Positions 1 to 8,048 of a stretch of 64,000 nucleotides of DNA are shown in pieces. The notes beneath the pieces were generated by a model, which was given only the letters and a program-made list of their open reading frames with translations, was not told the DNA's origin and ran no database searches. The position numbers and the translations under genes were made by a program. Each line of letters begins with the position of its first letter. Position 1 is the stretch's first letter. This stretch comes from an uncultured Candidatus Saccharibacteria bacterium (GTDB lineage Bacteria > Patescibacteriota > Saccharimonadia > Saccharimonadales > Saccharimonadaceae): assembly GCA_947425245.1 (NCBI GenBank), contig CANDYU010000002.1, positions 61,670 through 125,669 on the forward strand, written 5' to 3'.

Positions 1-2
1 AT

Positions 3-458
3 GATTTATCAGTTAATCGTAACACTCGACCAACTCGTGCAGGTCGCGGCATTAGTGCCGGTAAAGGAAAGACCGCTGGCCGTGGGACCAAGGGTCAGAA
101 GGCTCGCACTGGCCACCGTAAAATGCCAGCCGGCTTCATGGGTGGTCAGCGTGCCATCATGCAGGCAATTCCGAAACTTAAAGGTTTCAAGAGCCTCCAT
201 GCCAAAGCCCAGGTTGTCTATACCGATCGCCTCAACGATTTAGCTGGAAAAGTTGACAATTTTACCCTAGCCGACAAGGGTCTCATCGAAAATCCATACG
301 CCAGTGTTAAAGTTATTACTCGCGGCGAGCTTACTTCAAAAATCGAGCTTTCAACTCAATTTGCTAGTAAAACCGCAATCAAAGCAATCGAACAAGCAGG
401 TGGCTCCTTTACTAAGGTAGTTGTTCCTCAACGCATGGCAAAAAAAGTCGAAGAATAG
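3..458 (+). CDS. rplO: Ribosomal protein uL15, 5'-truncated by the window edge
   Basis: Reading frame 3 is open from the window edge and encodes the basic glycine-rich segment of L15 (GRGISAGKGKTAGRGTKGQK) followed by its C-terminal beta domain, so the true start lies upstream of the window. L15 is a late-assembling large-subunit protein bound to 23S rRNA. An apparent start at 123 is an internal methionine. In most bacteria rplO is followed directly by secY in one transcript. Here a hairpin with a T run and then a fresh promoter separate them. Identity is confident; only about 151 residues are visible. Confidence 0.95.
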   Translation, partial: DLSVNRNTRPTRAGRGISAGKGKTAGRGTKGQKARTGHRKMPAGFMGGQRAIMQAIPKLKGFKSLHAKAQVVYTDRLNDLAGKVDNFTLADKGLIENPYASVKVITRGELTSKIELSTQFASKTAIKAIEQAGGSFTKVVVPQRMAKKVEE

Positions 459-476
459 ACCTAAAAGACAACGAAT

Positions 477-512
477 AAATATATCCCGCTTCAGTGGGAT
501 ATATTTTTCTTT
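477..512 (+). terminator. Intrinsic terminator after rplO
   Basis: An 11-bp perfect stem (AAATATATCCC, with complement GGGATATATTT) closes an 8-nt loop and runs into a T-rich stretch. It lies between rplO and the secY promoter. Confidence 0.75.
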
Positions 513-550
513 AGTCGACATAAATAACCCTACCCCTCTCCGTTCATCTA

Positions 551-559
551 TGCTATAAT
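551..559 (+). promoter_or_regulatory. Extended -10 promoter of secY
   Basis: TGCTATAAT, an extended -10 element, lies 28 nt before the secY ATG. The transcript has a short leader carrying an AGGGAG ribosome binding site. The same TGnTATAAT form recurs throughout the window. Confidence 0.7.
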
Positions 560-587
560 GAGATAGATACGGAGATTACAGGGAGTT

Positions 588-2006
588 ATGAATTTCAAAA
601 CCATTTTCAAATCGTTCAAAAATAAAGACATGCTAAAACGCATGCTCATTGTGCTCGGGTTATTAATTGTTTATCGTTTTTTGGCACATATCCCCGTTCC
701 ACTTGGTGAACCTACAACCTTTCAAGACGCTATCCAAAACCTTATCTCAAGTTCCGACTTTGGTAGCTTTATTAATCTCATCTCTGGCGGCGGACTAACT
801 CAATTTTCCATCTTACTAGTCGGCATCTCTCCATACATTACCGCTTCCATCGTAGTTCAGCTTGTCACGAAGGCTATTCCTAGCCTTGACGAGCTCTCGC
901 AAGATGGCGAATCTGGTCGCCGTAAAATTAGCCAATGGACTCGAGTCCTAACTATACCTCTAGCCATTATTCAATCAATTGCCTACATTTTTATCCTATA
1001 CCAATCGGTTCTTTCCACCAGTGGATCACTTTCCTATACACCTAGTACCGCCGACTGGATGCTCTCCGTAACATCTATGGTTACCGGCTCAGTTATCCTT
1101 ATGTGGTTTGGCGAACTTATTACCGAACAGGGAATCGGCAATGGTATTTCAACTATCATCTTCACTTCTATCATTTCTCAACTACCCACTACCCTTACAA
1201 GCCTCGGTACCGCTCTCTTTGACACTTCCGCTGGCAGCCTCTCAATGTTTGGTTGGCTCAACCTCCCAGTCAACCCCAGCATCTTCTGGATTATTATTGG
1301 TTTTGCTATCGCCGTCATTATTACAATCTACTGTCTCATCAAACTCAATGAAGCCCAACGCGTTGTCACCATTAACTATGCAAAACGAGTCCACGGCAAC
1401 AGCACCTACGGCGGTATTAAGTCTATCCTACCCTTAAAGCTCATCGCTGCCGGTGTCGTGCCAGTCATCTTTGCGACAGCATTCCTATCCCTACCTGCTC
1501 TTCTTGGTCAATTTATCCAAAGCGTTAATCCCGAAGGAACCTTTGGTACCACTTTAACTACCCTCTTTACCGCCCCTTCAGCCAATAACTTCACCACCAT
1601 GTACCCAGACGGTATCACCGCACAATGGTTCTTCTATCCAACAGTTTATTTTATCTTAGTAGTCCTCTTTACCTACTTTTATACCAGCATCATCTTCAAT
1701 ACTAAAGAGATCGCCGACAATCTCCAAAAACAAGGGGCTTTTATCGAAGGTGTTCGGCCTGGCATTCAAACTGCAAACTATCTCGGCAAAACTATTAATC
1801 GTCTTAACCTCTTTGGCTCACTTGCTCTAGGATTAATTGCTATGTTACCTTTCGCCACCGACTATGTATTCATCATTATCTCCGGTGCACCACTAGGTCT
1901 CTCGCTCTCCGGTACTGGCCTCCTTATCGTTGTAACCGTCGCACTTGAAAACCTCCGTCAACTCAACTCCCGAGCCTTGATGGTTACATACGACGAATAT
2001 AAATAA
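588..2006 (+). CDS. secY: Protein translocase subunit SecY
   Basis: Central pore subunit of the SecYEG translocon in the cytoplasmic membrane. The 472 residues begin with a basic segment and the first membrane helix (RMLIVLGLLIVYRF, then HIPVP). Ten hydrophobic helices follow, with the conserved cytoplasmic loop QDGESGRRKISQW near residue 105 and a long loop at about 265-290. Length is slightly above the usual 430-440. The ATG at 588 is preceded by AGGGAG. SecE (19.7 kb) and SecA (33 kb) are also encoded here, but not next to it. The following gene is a sortase rather than adk, an unusual arrangement. Confidence 0.97.
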   Translation: MNFKTIFKSFKNKDMLKRMLIVLGLLIVYRFLAHIPVPLGEPTTFQDAIQNLISSSDFGSFINLISGGGLTQFSILLVGISPYITASIVVQLVTKAIPSLDELSQDGESGRRKISQWTRVLTIPLAIIQSIAYIFILYQSVLSTSGSLSYTPSTADWMLSVTSMVTGSVILMWFGELITEQGIGNGISTIIFTSIISQLPTTLTSLGTALFDTSAGSLSMFGWLNLPVNPSIFWIIIGFAIAVIITIYCLIKLNEAQRVVTINYAKRVHGNSTYGGIKSILPLKLIAAGVVPVIFATAFLSLPALLGQFIQSVNPEGTFGTTLTTLFTAPSANNFTTMYPDGITAQWFFYPTVYFILVVLFTYFYTSIIFNTKEIADNLQKQGAFIEGVRPGIQTANYLGKTINRLNLFGSLALGLIAMLPFATDYVFIIISGAPLGLSLSGTGLLIVVTVALENLRQLNSRALMVTYDEYK

Positions 2007-2026
2007 GTTTATTAATGAGGTAAGAA

Positions 2027-3124
2027 GTGGGCAACAAATCTACAAAATCAACTCAAAAATCCAACGAAGTGGCAAAACTTGAGCAAGCTGTCACTGAAGC
2101 CGAGGCTGAGCTAAACTCCAAATCTGAACCACAGATCAAAAAACAGGCTTCCCCATCTAAAAACGATAGTAACTCTGAAGAGCCTACGTCAGACAACAAA
2201 GAAAAATCATCCAAAAAGTCCCCCAAAAAATCCAAAATTACCAAATCGACCGCACCTATTGCATCCTCATTTAAGCCATCTTCTGCTGCACAGCTCACGC
2301 CCACAGCTATTGACCTCACACCAGCTAAATCGACCACTAAATCTAGTTCGGCACCTAAAACCCGCAAGATCAAGATCGAAACCCCCGGGGACAATATTGT
2401 TGTCTCTCGTAGCTCCTCAAACGCCAACCAGCTCAAACTCCCCGTAGTACGCAAGCTACACTTCAAACTCAGCCACATTATTAGTGCCATATTAATCATC
2501 CTACTAATTGCCTTCATCGCTCGTGTTGCAATTTGGGAGCATGACTACCTCAACCGAATGGAAGGCAGCGAGCGTGACGTAGTCACCATGGTCGAAGTCG
2601 ATGAAGGGGAAGAGGTTGACGAAGAACGTCCCACCGAAACCGAAGTAGCCGAATACGTCGTCGCCCCCGATAAGCCTCGCTATTTTTCCATTCCGAGCCT
2701 CGGCATTTACAACGCACGTATCGTCGAAATCGGACTTAAAAACAGTGGGGAAATTGCCACGCCTTATAATATATATGACGTCGGATGGTATCAAAACTCC
2801 TCCTTACCAGGTACCAACGGAGTTTCAATTATGGATGGACATGGTGGCGGACCAGGCATCGGCATCTTCGGCTCATTACCTAAAATATCGGTCGGAGCAG
2901 AAATACTTGTAGAGATGGGTGACGGTCGACAGTTTAAATATATCGTAGCCGACACTACCACTAAAGCTCTTGGCGACGAAGCTAACGAATATATGAGTGA
3001 AGTATTCACCTCCCCCCAGACTGGCACAGAATCACTCTCCCTTATCACCTGCACTGGCGATTACTGGTTGGCTAGCAAGACCTATTCTCATCGTTTCTTT
3101 CTTCGTGCTCTGCTTGCTGAATAA
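2027..3124 (+). CDS. Sortase family transpeptidase with long basic cytoplasmic tail
   Basis: Predicted to anchor secreted proteins to the cell surface by cleaving a sorting signal. The catalytic domain is C-terminal and has the sortase triad: His272 in MDGHGGG, Cys342 in SLITCTGD and Arg356 in SHRFFLR. About 145 Lys/Ser/Pro-rich, low-complexity residues come first, then one membrane helix at about 150-170 and an acidic linker. The topology is therefore N-in with the enzyme outside. The start is GTG at 2027, preceded by GAGGTAAG. It lies 20 nt after secY and may be co-transcribed with it. Class cannot be assigned by eye. The unusually long cytoplasmic tail resembles extensions seen on other proteins in this window. 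Confidence 0.9.
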   Translation: MGNKSTKSTQKSNEVAKLEQAVTEAEAELNSKSEPQIKKQASPSKNDSNSEEPTSDNKEKSSKKSPKKSKITKSTAPIASSFKPSSAAQLTPTAIDLTPAKSTTKSSSAPKTRKIKIETPGDNIVVSRSSSNANQLKLPVVRKLHFKLSHIISAILIILLIAFIARVAIWEHDYLNRMEGSERDVVTMVEVDEGEEVDEERPTETEVAEYVVAPDKPRYFSIPSLGIYNARIVEIGLKNSGEIATPYNIYDVGWYQNSSLPGTNGVSIMDGHGGGPGIGIFGSLPKISVGAEILVEMGDGRQFKYIVADTTTKALGDEANEYMSEVFTSPQTGTESLSLITCTGDYWLASKTYSHRFFLRALLAE

Positions 3125-3152
3125 AAACATACTTTACAGAATACTTTATCCG

Positions 3153-3161
3153 TGATACAAT
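3153..3161 (+). promoter_or_regulatory. Extended -10 promoter of infA
   Basis: TGATACAAT lies 13 nt before the infA start, immediately followed by AAAGGAG (ribosome binding site). It would make a very short leader. Confidence 0.6.
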
Positions 3162-3174
3162 AAAGGAGTAATTT

Positions 3175-3435
3175 ATGGCTAGTCAAAAACAAGCTACCAA
3201 GGCTAAAGCTTCAAGCAATAGTCAAAAGGAAGTTATCAAGCTCACAGGTAAGGTCGTTGAGTCTTTACCTAACACCCAATTCAGGGTGGAGCTTGAGAAC
3301 GGCCATAATATCATAGCACACATGAGCGGACGTATGCGCAAAAATTTTATCCGCTTAGTGCCGGGAGACCGGGTCGAAGTTGAACTCACCCCTTACGATC
3401 TTTCTAAGGGCAGAATCAGTTTTCGATTGCAGTAA
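3175..3435 (+). CDS. infA: Translation initiation factor IF-1
   Basis: Small OB-fold factor that binds the ribosomal A site and helps IF-2/IF-3 during initiation. The OB core is recognisable: [20 protein letters not shown], then [24 protein letters not shown] and the terminal KGRISFR. At 86 residues it is about 14 longer than usual because of a Lys/Ser/Gln-rich N-terminal extension. The ATG at 3175 is preceded by AAAGGAG at good spacing. It stands just upstream of rpmJ and the alpha operon, the classical location. Confidence 0.96.
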   Translation: MASQKQATKAKASSNSQKEVIKLTGKVVESLPNTQFRVELENGHNIIAHMSGRMRKNFIRLVPGDRVEVELTPYDLSKGRISFRLQ

Positions 3436-3447
3436 GTAATATCAAGT

Positions 3448-3480
3448 GTTGTAATTTTTACAACAGTTTTATTGTTTTGG
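3448..3480 (+). terminator. Hairpin between infA and rpmJ (terminator or leader structure)
   Basis: A 7-bp perfect stem (GTTGTAA/TTACAAC) with a 3-nt loop is followed by a T-rich stretch. A related weaker stem (GTTGT/ACAAC) follows at 3503-3519. The pair could be a terminator for infA or a leader structure controlling the rpmJ-rpsM operon; the sequence does not decide. Confidence 0.4.
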
Positions 3481-3544
3481 AGCGCACCAGATAATATAAC
3501 TCGTTGTGTATCTTACAACTGGTAACGGAAAGGATTTTGACACT

Positions 3545-3661
3545 GTGAAGGTACGTGCAAGTGTTAAGAAAATTTCTCCCGATGACATCATTGTCCGTCG
3601 TAAAGGCGTGCTTCGAGTCATCAATAAGAAAAAACCTAAGAATAAGCAAAGGCAGGGTTAA
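3545..3661 (+). CDS. rpmJ: Ribosomal protein bL36, zinc-ligand-free form
   Basis: A 38-residue protein starting with GTG at 3545, with AAAGGA 10 nt upstream, encodes [10 protein letters not shown] followed by [11 protein letters not shown] and the terminal KNKQRQG. This aligns without gaps to canonical L36. L36 normally holds one zinc through Cys11, Cys14, Cys27 and His33. Here those positions are Ser, Asp, Asn and Asn, so no zinc can be bound. It ends 2 nt before rpsM, the standard infA-rpmJ-rpsM order. It is short enough to be missed by length-filtered gene callers. The identity rests on the exact N- and C-terminal motifs plus the context. Confidence 0.93.
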   Translation: MKVRASVKKISPDDIIVRRKGVLRVINKKKPKNKQRQG

Positions 3662-3663
3662 GC

Positions 3664-4050
3664 ATGGCAAGAATTGCTAGCGTAACCATCCCTAACGATA
3701 AGGTCGTATGGATTGCATTGACCTACGTATACGGGATCGGGCGCACTACGAGTAAAGCCATCCTTGCGGAGGCCAAAGTTGAGCCTACCACTCGGGTGAA
3801 AGATCTCACCGAGGCAGATATTCAAAAAATCAACGATCTCATCAGTAATAAATATACCGTTGAGGGTGATTTGAAACGCCTCGTTACCAACAATATCAAA
3901 CGTCTCAAAGACATTAGCTCCTACAAAGGTGTTCGCCACAAAGCTGGGCTACCAGTAAACGGTCAACGTACCCGCACGAATGCACGTACTCGCAAGGGTA
4001 AAGCTATTGCTGTCGGTGGTGCTCAGCCAAAAGCAGCAAGCAAGACTTAA
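3664..4050 (+). CDS. rpsM: Ribosomal protein uS13
   Basis: Head protein of the small subunit that contacts the P-site tRNA and forms intersubunit bridges. The 128 residues show the S13 fold: [20 protein letters not shown] at the N terminus, the helix-two-turn-helix [14 protein letters not shown] and the basic C-terminal [15 protein letters not shown]. It is the first large gene of the rpsM-rpsK-rpsD-rpoA-rplQ-rplM-rpsI run. ATG 3664 lies 2 nt after the rpmJ stop, suggesting translational coupling. The conserved C-terminal tail reaches [15 protein letters not shown], slightly longer than usual. Confidence 0.97.
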   Translation: MARIASVTIPNDKVVWIALTYVYGIGRTTSKAILAEAKVEPTTRVKDLTEADIQKINDLISNKYTVEGDLKRLVTNNIKRLKDISSYKGVRHKAGLPVNGQRTRTNARTRKGKAIAVGGAQPKAASKT

Positions 4051-4066
4051 GGAATAGGAGTATAGA

Positions 4067-4519
4067 ATGACTGAAGAAATTAAGAAAGACGCTCCAACCG
4101 AAGTTTCTGCAGAGTCTCAAGCAACCGAAACTGCAAAAACTAAAGTCCGGGGCAAAAAAGGCAAACGCATAGTCAATAGTGGTCAGATTCATGTCCAGGC
4201 CACCTTCAACAATACCATCATTACCGTCACCGACAAAACTGGTAGTGCTTTATCGGCTAGCTCTGCTGGAGCTAATGGCTTCCGTGGTAGCAAAAAGGGC
4301 ACAGCTTATGCCGCCCAAATCGCCGCAGAAAAAGCACTTGAAACAGCAAAACGCGAACACGGTTTAAGCAGTGTCGATGTATTTGTCAGCGGTATCGGCC
4401 TAGGTCGCGACAGTGCGATTCGTGCCGTCTCTAACGTTGGCATTAAAATTGATAGTATCACAGATGTTACCCCAATCGCACACGGCGGTGTGCGTCCTAA
4501 GGGAGAAAGGAAACCGTAA
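4067..4519 (+). CDS. rpsK: Ribosomal protein uS11
   Basis: Platform protein of the 30S subunit near the mRNA exit. The 150 residues comprise about 30 charged N-terminal residues absent from most S11 proteins, then the conserved core with the motif ATFNNTIITVTDKTG, the GFRGSKKGT loop and the C-terminal VTPIAHGGVRPKGERKP. The ATG is preceded by GGAATAGGAG. The final base of its stop codon is the first base of the rpsD start (4519), so the two genes are coupled. Confidence 0.97.
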   Translation: MTEEIKKDAPTEVSAESQATETAKTKVRGKKGKRIVNSGQIHVQATFNNTIITVTDKTGSALSASSAGANGFRGSKKGTAYAAQIAAEKALETAKREHGLSSVDVFVSGIGLGRDSAIRAVSNVGIKIDSITDVTPIAHGGVRPKGERKP

Positions 4520-5133
4520 TGGCACGAGATACTTCTCCAATTGTTAAACAAAGTCGCCGCGAGGGCTACGCACTAGCCCCCAAAGCACACAAGGTAATGG
4601 CGAAAAAGACCGGTATCCCAGGAGAGCATTCTGATATGCGCGTCCGTGGAGGCAGCCTCTACCTTACTCAGCTTCGCGAGAAACAAAAGGTCCGCAGGCT
4701 CTATGGTCTTCTCGAAAAACAATTTGCTAAACTGATGAAAGAAGCCGCTAAGGCCGACGGTCTAGCTGGCGAAAATCTTTTGCAGTATCTTGAACGTCGT
4801 GCCGATAATACTGTTTACCGTGCAGGCTTTGCCTCCACAAGACGTCAAGCTAGGCAACTAGTATCTCATGGACACTTCACTCTCAACGGCCGCCGAATTG
4901 ACATTCCATCAATTCGTCTTAAACCAGGTGACATCCTAGAAGTTCGTGCTAAATCACAAAAATCTGACTTTTTCAAGAACCTCGAGAATATCGCAAGTAT
5001 CTCTACCACTCCTCTTAGTTGGCTTAAATCCGACCCTAAGAACATGAAAATCGAAATCACCGGCCTACCAAAACGCGAAGAAGCTGAAGCCGGCATTAAT
5101 GAACAACTAATCGTTGAGTATTACTCACGCTAA
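4519..5133 (+). CDS. rpsD: Ribosomal protein uS4 (cysteine-free N terminus)
   Basis: Primary 16S rRNA-binding protein that nucleates 30S assembly. The 204 residues include LREKQKVRRLYG and the S4 RNA-binding domain (ARQLVSHGHFTLNGRRIDIP). The N terminus reads MARDTSPIVKQSRREG, so the four-cysteine zinc knuckle found in many bacterial S4 proteins is missing. This is the C-minus form known also from E. coli. S4 is an autogenous repressor of the alpha operon in other bacteria; whether it acts so here is not visible. The start overlaps the rpsK stop by one base. Confidence 0.97.
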   Translation: MARDTSPIVKQSRREGYALAPKAHKVMAKKTGIPGEHSDMRVRGGSLYLTQLREKQKVRRLYGLLEKQFAKLMKEAAKADGLAGENLLQYLERRADNTVYRAGFASTRRQARQLVSHGHFTLNGRRIDIPSIRLKPGDILEVRAKSQKSDFFKNLENIASISTTPLSWLKSDPKNMKIEITGLPKREEAEAGINEQLIVEYYSR

Positions 5134-5141
5134 GGAGGAAA

Positions 5142-6080
5142 ATGACTACAAAAGTTATTCACGAGGCCAATTTAGCCGAAGTCAACCAGCTGGGTGACAA
5201 TAGTGCTGAATTTGTGATTCGCCCGTTGTTCTATGGATACGGTAACACTCTTGGCAATTCTATTCGTCGAGTTCTACTTTCCAGTATTAAAGGTGCCGCC
5301 ATCACCGCCTTCAGCATCGAAGGCACAACTCATGAATACACCTCCATCCCTGGCATTCGCGAGGATGTAGTTGATATCATGCTTAATCTCAAGAATATTC
5401 GTCTAAAGAGTCATTCCGACGAACCAGTCGAAATATCCTTTGAGATTCAAGGCAAAAACGCCGGAGAAAATGGCCGCGTTAACGCAGGCGATATTAAGCT
5501 ACCATCTGGCATTGAAGTTGGCAACCCTGATCAAATCATTTGTCATATCGATGACGCAAACTACACACTAAAAATGCATCTCGTCGTAGAAACTGGTCGC
5601 GGTTACCTTGCTATCGAACAGGCTTCTGCTAATCGCGTACATAGCAACATGATTGCCCTTGATGCCGTCTTTAGCCCAGTACTTCGTGTCCGTTTCAAAG
5701 TTGAAAACACTCGTGTTGGTCAAGACACTAACCTCCAGCAGCTCACTATCACTGTTGACACCGACGGCACAATCACCCCACGCGAGGCTTTCGAAGAAGC
5801 TAACGCCATCCTAGTCAACCAATATACTGCCCTAGCCGGTAGCACAACCGTCGAAAGTGCACCAGCTCCAGGCGTTGAGCAAGAGTCCGACGACTCTGGT
5901 CTTGCCCTTCCCATTGAAGAGCTTGGCCTCTCCGCCCGCACAGCCAACGCACTTGTCAACAACGATATTAAAACCGTCCGCGATCTCGTAGCGCTCTCTG
6001 AGGTAGACCTTAAAGACCTCAAAGGCTTCGGTAGTAAAGCGTTGGACGAAGTTAAAGAGAAACTAACGGAGTTATTATAA
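5142..6080 (+). CDS. rpoA: DNA-directed RNA polymerase alpha subunit
   Basis: Assembly platform of RNA polymerase. The N-terminal domain (about residues 1-230) carries the alpha motifs GYGNTLGNSIRRVLLSS and HEYTSIPGIREDV. A short acidic linker leads to the C-terminal domain with its helix-hairpin-helix (EELGLSARTANALVNN, then DLKGFGSKALDEVKEKL). That domain binds UP elements and activators, so both are present. Length is 312 residues, near the usual 315-330. AAGGAGGAAA precedes the ATG. The last base of the stop overlaps the first base of rplQ. Confidence 0.98.
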   Translation: MTTKVIHEANLAEVNQLGDNSAEFVIRPLFYGYGNTLGNSIRRVLLSSIKGAAITAFSIEGTTHEYTSIPGIREDVVDIMLNLKNIRLKSHSDEPVEISFEIQGKNAGENGRVNAGDIKLPSGIEVGNPDQIICHIDDANYTLKMHLVVETGRGYLAIEQASANRVHSNMIALDAVFSPVLRVRFKVENTRVGQDTNLQQLTITVDTDGTITPREAFEEANAILVNQYTALAGSTTVESAPAPGVEQESDDSGLALPIEELGLSARTANALVNNDIKTVRDLVALSEVDLKDLKGFGSKALDEVKEKLTELL

Positions 6081-6457
6081 TGCATCGTCATGGATACAAA
6101 GGTCGCAAGTTCGGTCGCGAAACCGATCAGCGACTCGCGCTACGACGTGGGCTCATGAAAGCGCTAATCGAAAATACATCCATCACGACAACCTTAGCTC
6201 GTGCTAAAGAAATTCGTCGTGAAACAGAAAAACTAATTACTATCGCTAAGCGTGGCGGGCTCGCAAATCGTCGCCTCTTAATCGCCAAGCTCAACGACAT
6301 CAAGTCGGCTGACTTACTAATAGACGTCATCGCGCCACAAATCAAGCGTAATTCTGGCTATTTACGTATTGAGCGTGCTGGATTCCGCAAAGGCGATAAT
6401 ACCGAAATGGGAACAATCTCTTTCGTAGATGATATTGATTTGAAAGGAGCAAAATAA
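6080..6457 (+). CDS. rplQ: Ribosomal protein bL17
   Basis: Large-subunit protein near the exit tunnel. The 125 residues start with MHRHGYKGRKFGRETDQR and show the usual LRRGLMKALIENTSITTT block. The compact bacterial form is seen, ending soon after GYLRIERAGFRKGDN. The start overlaps the rpoA stop by one base and the stop overlaps the rplM start by one base, so rpoA-rplQ-rplM-rpsI are tightly coupled. Confidence 0.96.
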   Translation: MHRHGYKGRKFGRETDQRLALRRGLMKALIENTSITTTLARAKEIRRETEKLITIAKRGGLANRRLLIAKLNDIKSADLLIDVIAPQIKRNSGYLRIERAGFRKGDNTEMGTISFVDDIDLKGAK

Positions 6458-6882
6458 TGAAAACCTATAGTCAAAAGGGCTCCGAGATTCAGCGAGAGTG
6501 GTGGATCATTGACGCTAGCACCATGCCACTCGGCAAGCTAGCCGTCATTATTGCCGATAAATTAATGGGCAAAAGCAAGGTAACCTATACGCCCCATGTC
6601 GACAATGGCGACTACGTTGTAGTAATTAACGCTAAAAATATCCAAACCACCGGCAACAAAATGGTTGACAAAAAATATTATCGCCATAGCGGTTTCCCAG
6701 GTGGCCTTACTGAGCTTAAACTAGAAGAAGTCATCAATAAGAATCCCCGCATCGCTATTGAGCACGCCGTCAAAGGCATGATTCCTAAAAACAAGCTCGC
6801 CGCTGATCGTCTTGGTCGTCTACGCGTCTTCGATAATACCGAGCATACCCACACAGCACAGAATCCAAAGGAGATTAAATAA
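6457..6882 (+). CDS. rplM: Ribosomal protein uL13
   Basis: Early assembly protein of the 50S subunit. It has the N-terminal motif REWWIIDASTMPLGKLAVII, the segment YTPHVDNGDYVVVINAKNI and the KYYRHSGFPGGL motif typical of L13. The 141 residues match the family length. It forms the usual pair with rpsI, with one base of overlap at 6882. In many bacteria rplM-rpsI is a separate operon. Here it is fused to the alpha operon. Confidence 0.97.
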   Translation: MKTYSQKGSEIQREWWIIDASTMPLGKLAVIIADKLMGKSKVTYTPHVDNGDYVVVINAKNIQTTGNKMVDKKYYRHSGFPGGLTELKLEEVINKNPRIAIEHAVKGMIPKNKLAADRLGRLRVFDNTEHTHTAQNPKEIK

Positions 6883-7283
6883 TGGCTACAAAAGATACCT
6901 ACATCTATGGGCTCGGTCGCCGCAAAGCTGCAACTGCCCGCGTCCGCCTCTACAAAGGCAAGGGAACTATCACTATCAATGATAAGCCAGCCCTTGAATA
7001 TCTTTCTGGCAATAAATCATATCTTGCCGAGATTACCGATCCGCTCGCTCTCGCTGAAAAGCAAAACGATTACGACGTTTCTATTCGCGTAGCCGGTGGA
7101 GGTTTAGCCGGACAAGTCGACGCTATCAAGCTTGCTCTATCTAAAGCACTGACTACTGAGATGGCAGATTTACGTCCTATCCTAAAGAAAGCTGGATTCT
7201 TGAAGCGTGACCCACGCGAAAAAGAACGCAAGAAATACGGGCTTCGTTCCGCTCGTAAGAAAGAGCAATTCTCCAAGCGTTAA
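6882..7283 (+). CDS. rpsI: Ribosomal protein uS9
   Basis: 30S head protein whose C-terminal tail reaches the P-site tRNA anticodon. The 133 residues contain GLGRRKAATARVRLYKGKGT, the loop GGGLAGQVDAIKLALSKAL and the basic tail KKYGLRSARKKEQFSKR with the conserved terminal Ser-Lys-Arg. It closes the ribosomal operon and is followed by a strong hairpin. Confidence 0.97.
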   Translation: MATKDTYIYGLGRRKAATARVRLYKGKGTITINDKPALEYLSGNKSYLAEITDPLALAEKQNDYDVSIRVAGGGLAGQVDAIKLALSKALTTEMADLRPILKKAGFLKRDPREKERKKYGLRSARKKEQFSKR

Positions 7284-7293
7284 GCTTATATTC

Positions 7294-7330
7294 TATATGT
7301 CTGGAGCCCAATTAACGCTCCAGACATATA
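7294..7330 (+). terminator. Long hairpin at the end of the ribosomal operon
   Basis: A 14-bp perfect inverted repeat (TATATGTCTGGAGC and its complement) with a 9-nt loop begins 11 nt after the rpsI stop. There is no clear T run after it. It may be a factor-assisted terminator or an mRNA-stabilising 3' structure. Confidence 0.55.
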
Positions 7331-7416
7331 GCTGTCTAATAACCATTAATTCTGATTTATTTAGGAGGTTTTTAGCTTTCATAATTCTTCTTTATGAGAG
7401 ATAAAAACTGTTTATT

Positions 7417-8022
7417 ATGTTACCACAAGCTCTCCAAAACACCATTGATGCACTCGGTAATCTACCTGGCGTTGGAGCTCGCACAGCTGAACGATACGCC
7501 TACTACCTGTTCAAAAGTAATTCCCGTCTCAGCATGGAAATTGCTGATGCACTTACCGCCTTGCATGCTGGTGTGAAATCCTGTCCCATTACTTTTGCCC
7601 TAATTAATGAAGATGAATCCATTTCTAACCTGTACGACGACTCAGCCCGCGATAAGCGAACTGTTCTCGTCGTCGAAGAGCCCCTAGACATTTATGCCAT
7701 CGAGCAAACTAAGCAATTTCACGGCACTTATCATGTTTTAGGTGGAGCCATTTCACCCATTGATGGAATTACACTGGACCAGCTCCACGTTAAAGAGCTC
7801 CTTAGGCGCATTCAAACCGATAATGTTTCAGAAGTTATTATTGCAACCAACCCCTCCGTCGAAGGAGAATCTACTGCACTTATGCTACAAAAAATCCTCC
7901 ACGAAGCCCACCCCAATGTCACTATTACACGTCTCGCACGAGGACTTCCACTTGGTATTGACTTATCTTATGCAGACCAAATTACCCTCTCTGCAGCCCT
8001 AGAAAACCGCACCAATCTCTAA
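7417..8022 (+). CDS. recR: Recombination mediator RecR lacking its zinc finger
   Basis: RecR works with RecO/RecF to load RecA on gapped DNA. The N-terminal helix-hairpin-helix (LGNLPGVGARTAERYA), the Toprim domain (VLVVEEPLDIYAIEQT, then ATNPSVEGESTALML) and the C-terminal LARGLPLGIDLSYAD segment are all present in 201 residues. The four-cysteine zinc finger between the HhH and Toprim domains is gone. Only Cys56 of the first CPxC remains (Thr59 replaces the second cysteine), and the second pair is replaced by non-ligands around residues 68-73. Elsewhere recR usually follows dnaX-ybaB; here it stands alone after the ribosomal operon. Confidence 0.93.
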   Translation: MLPQALQNTIDALGNLPGVGARTAERYAYYLFKSNSRLSMEIADALTALHAGVKSCPITFALINEDESISNLYDDSARDKRTVLVVEEPLDIYAIEQTKQFHGTYHVLGGAISPIDGITLDQLHVKELLRRIQTDNVSEVIIATNPSVEGESTALMLQKILHEAHPNVTITRLARGLPLGIDLSYADQITLSAALENRTNL

Positions 8023-8048
8023 CAGCTCAAGCTCACCATGTCGCACAC

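Noticed and set aside
1..243. Frame-1 reading beginning with ATG at position 1
   Set aside because: It is a shadow; the L15 protein is encoded in frame 3 through the same bases.
2053..2517. Long minus-strand reading frames opposite the sortase, dnaB and secA genes
   Set aside because: They are antisense shadows arising from codon bias; they lack starts with ribosome binding sites and recognisable motifs.
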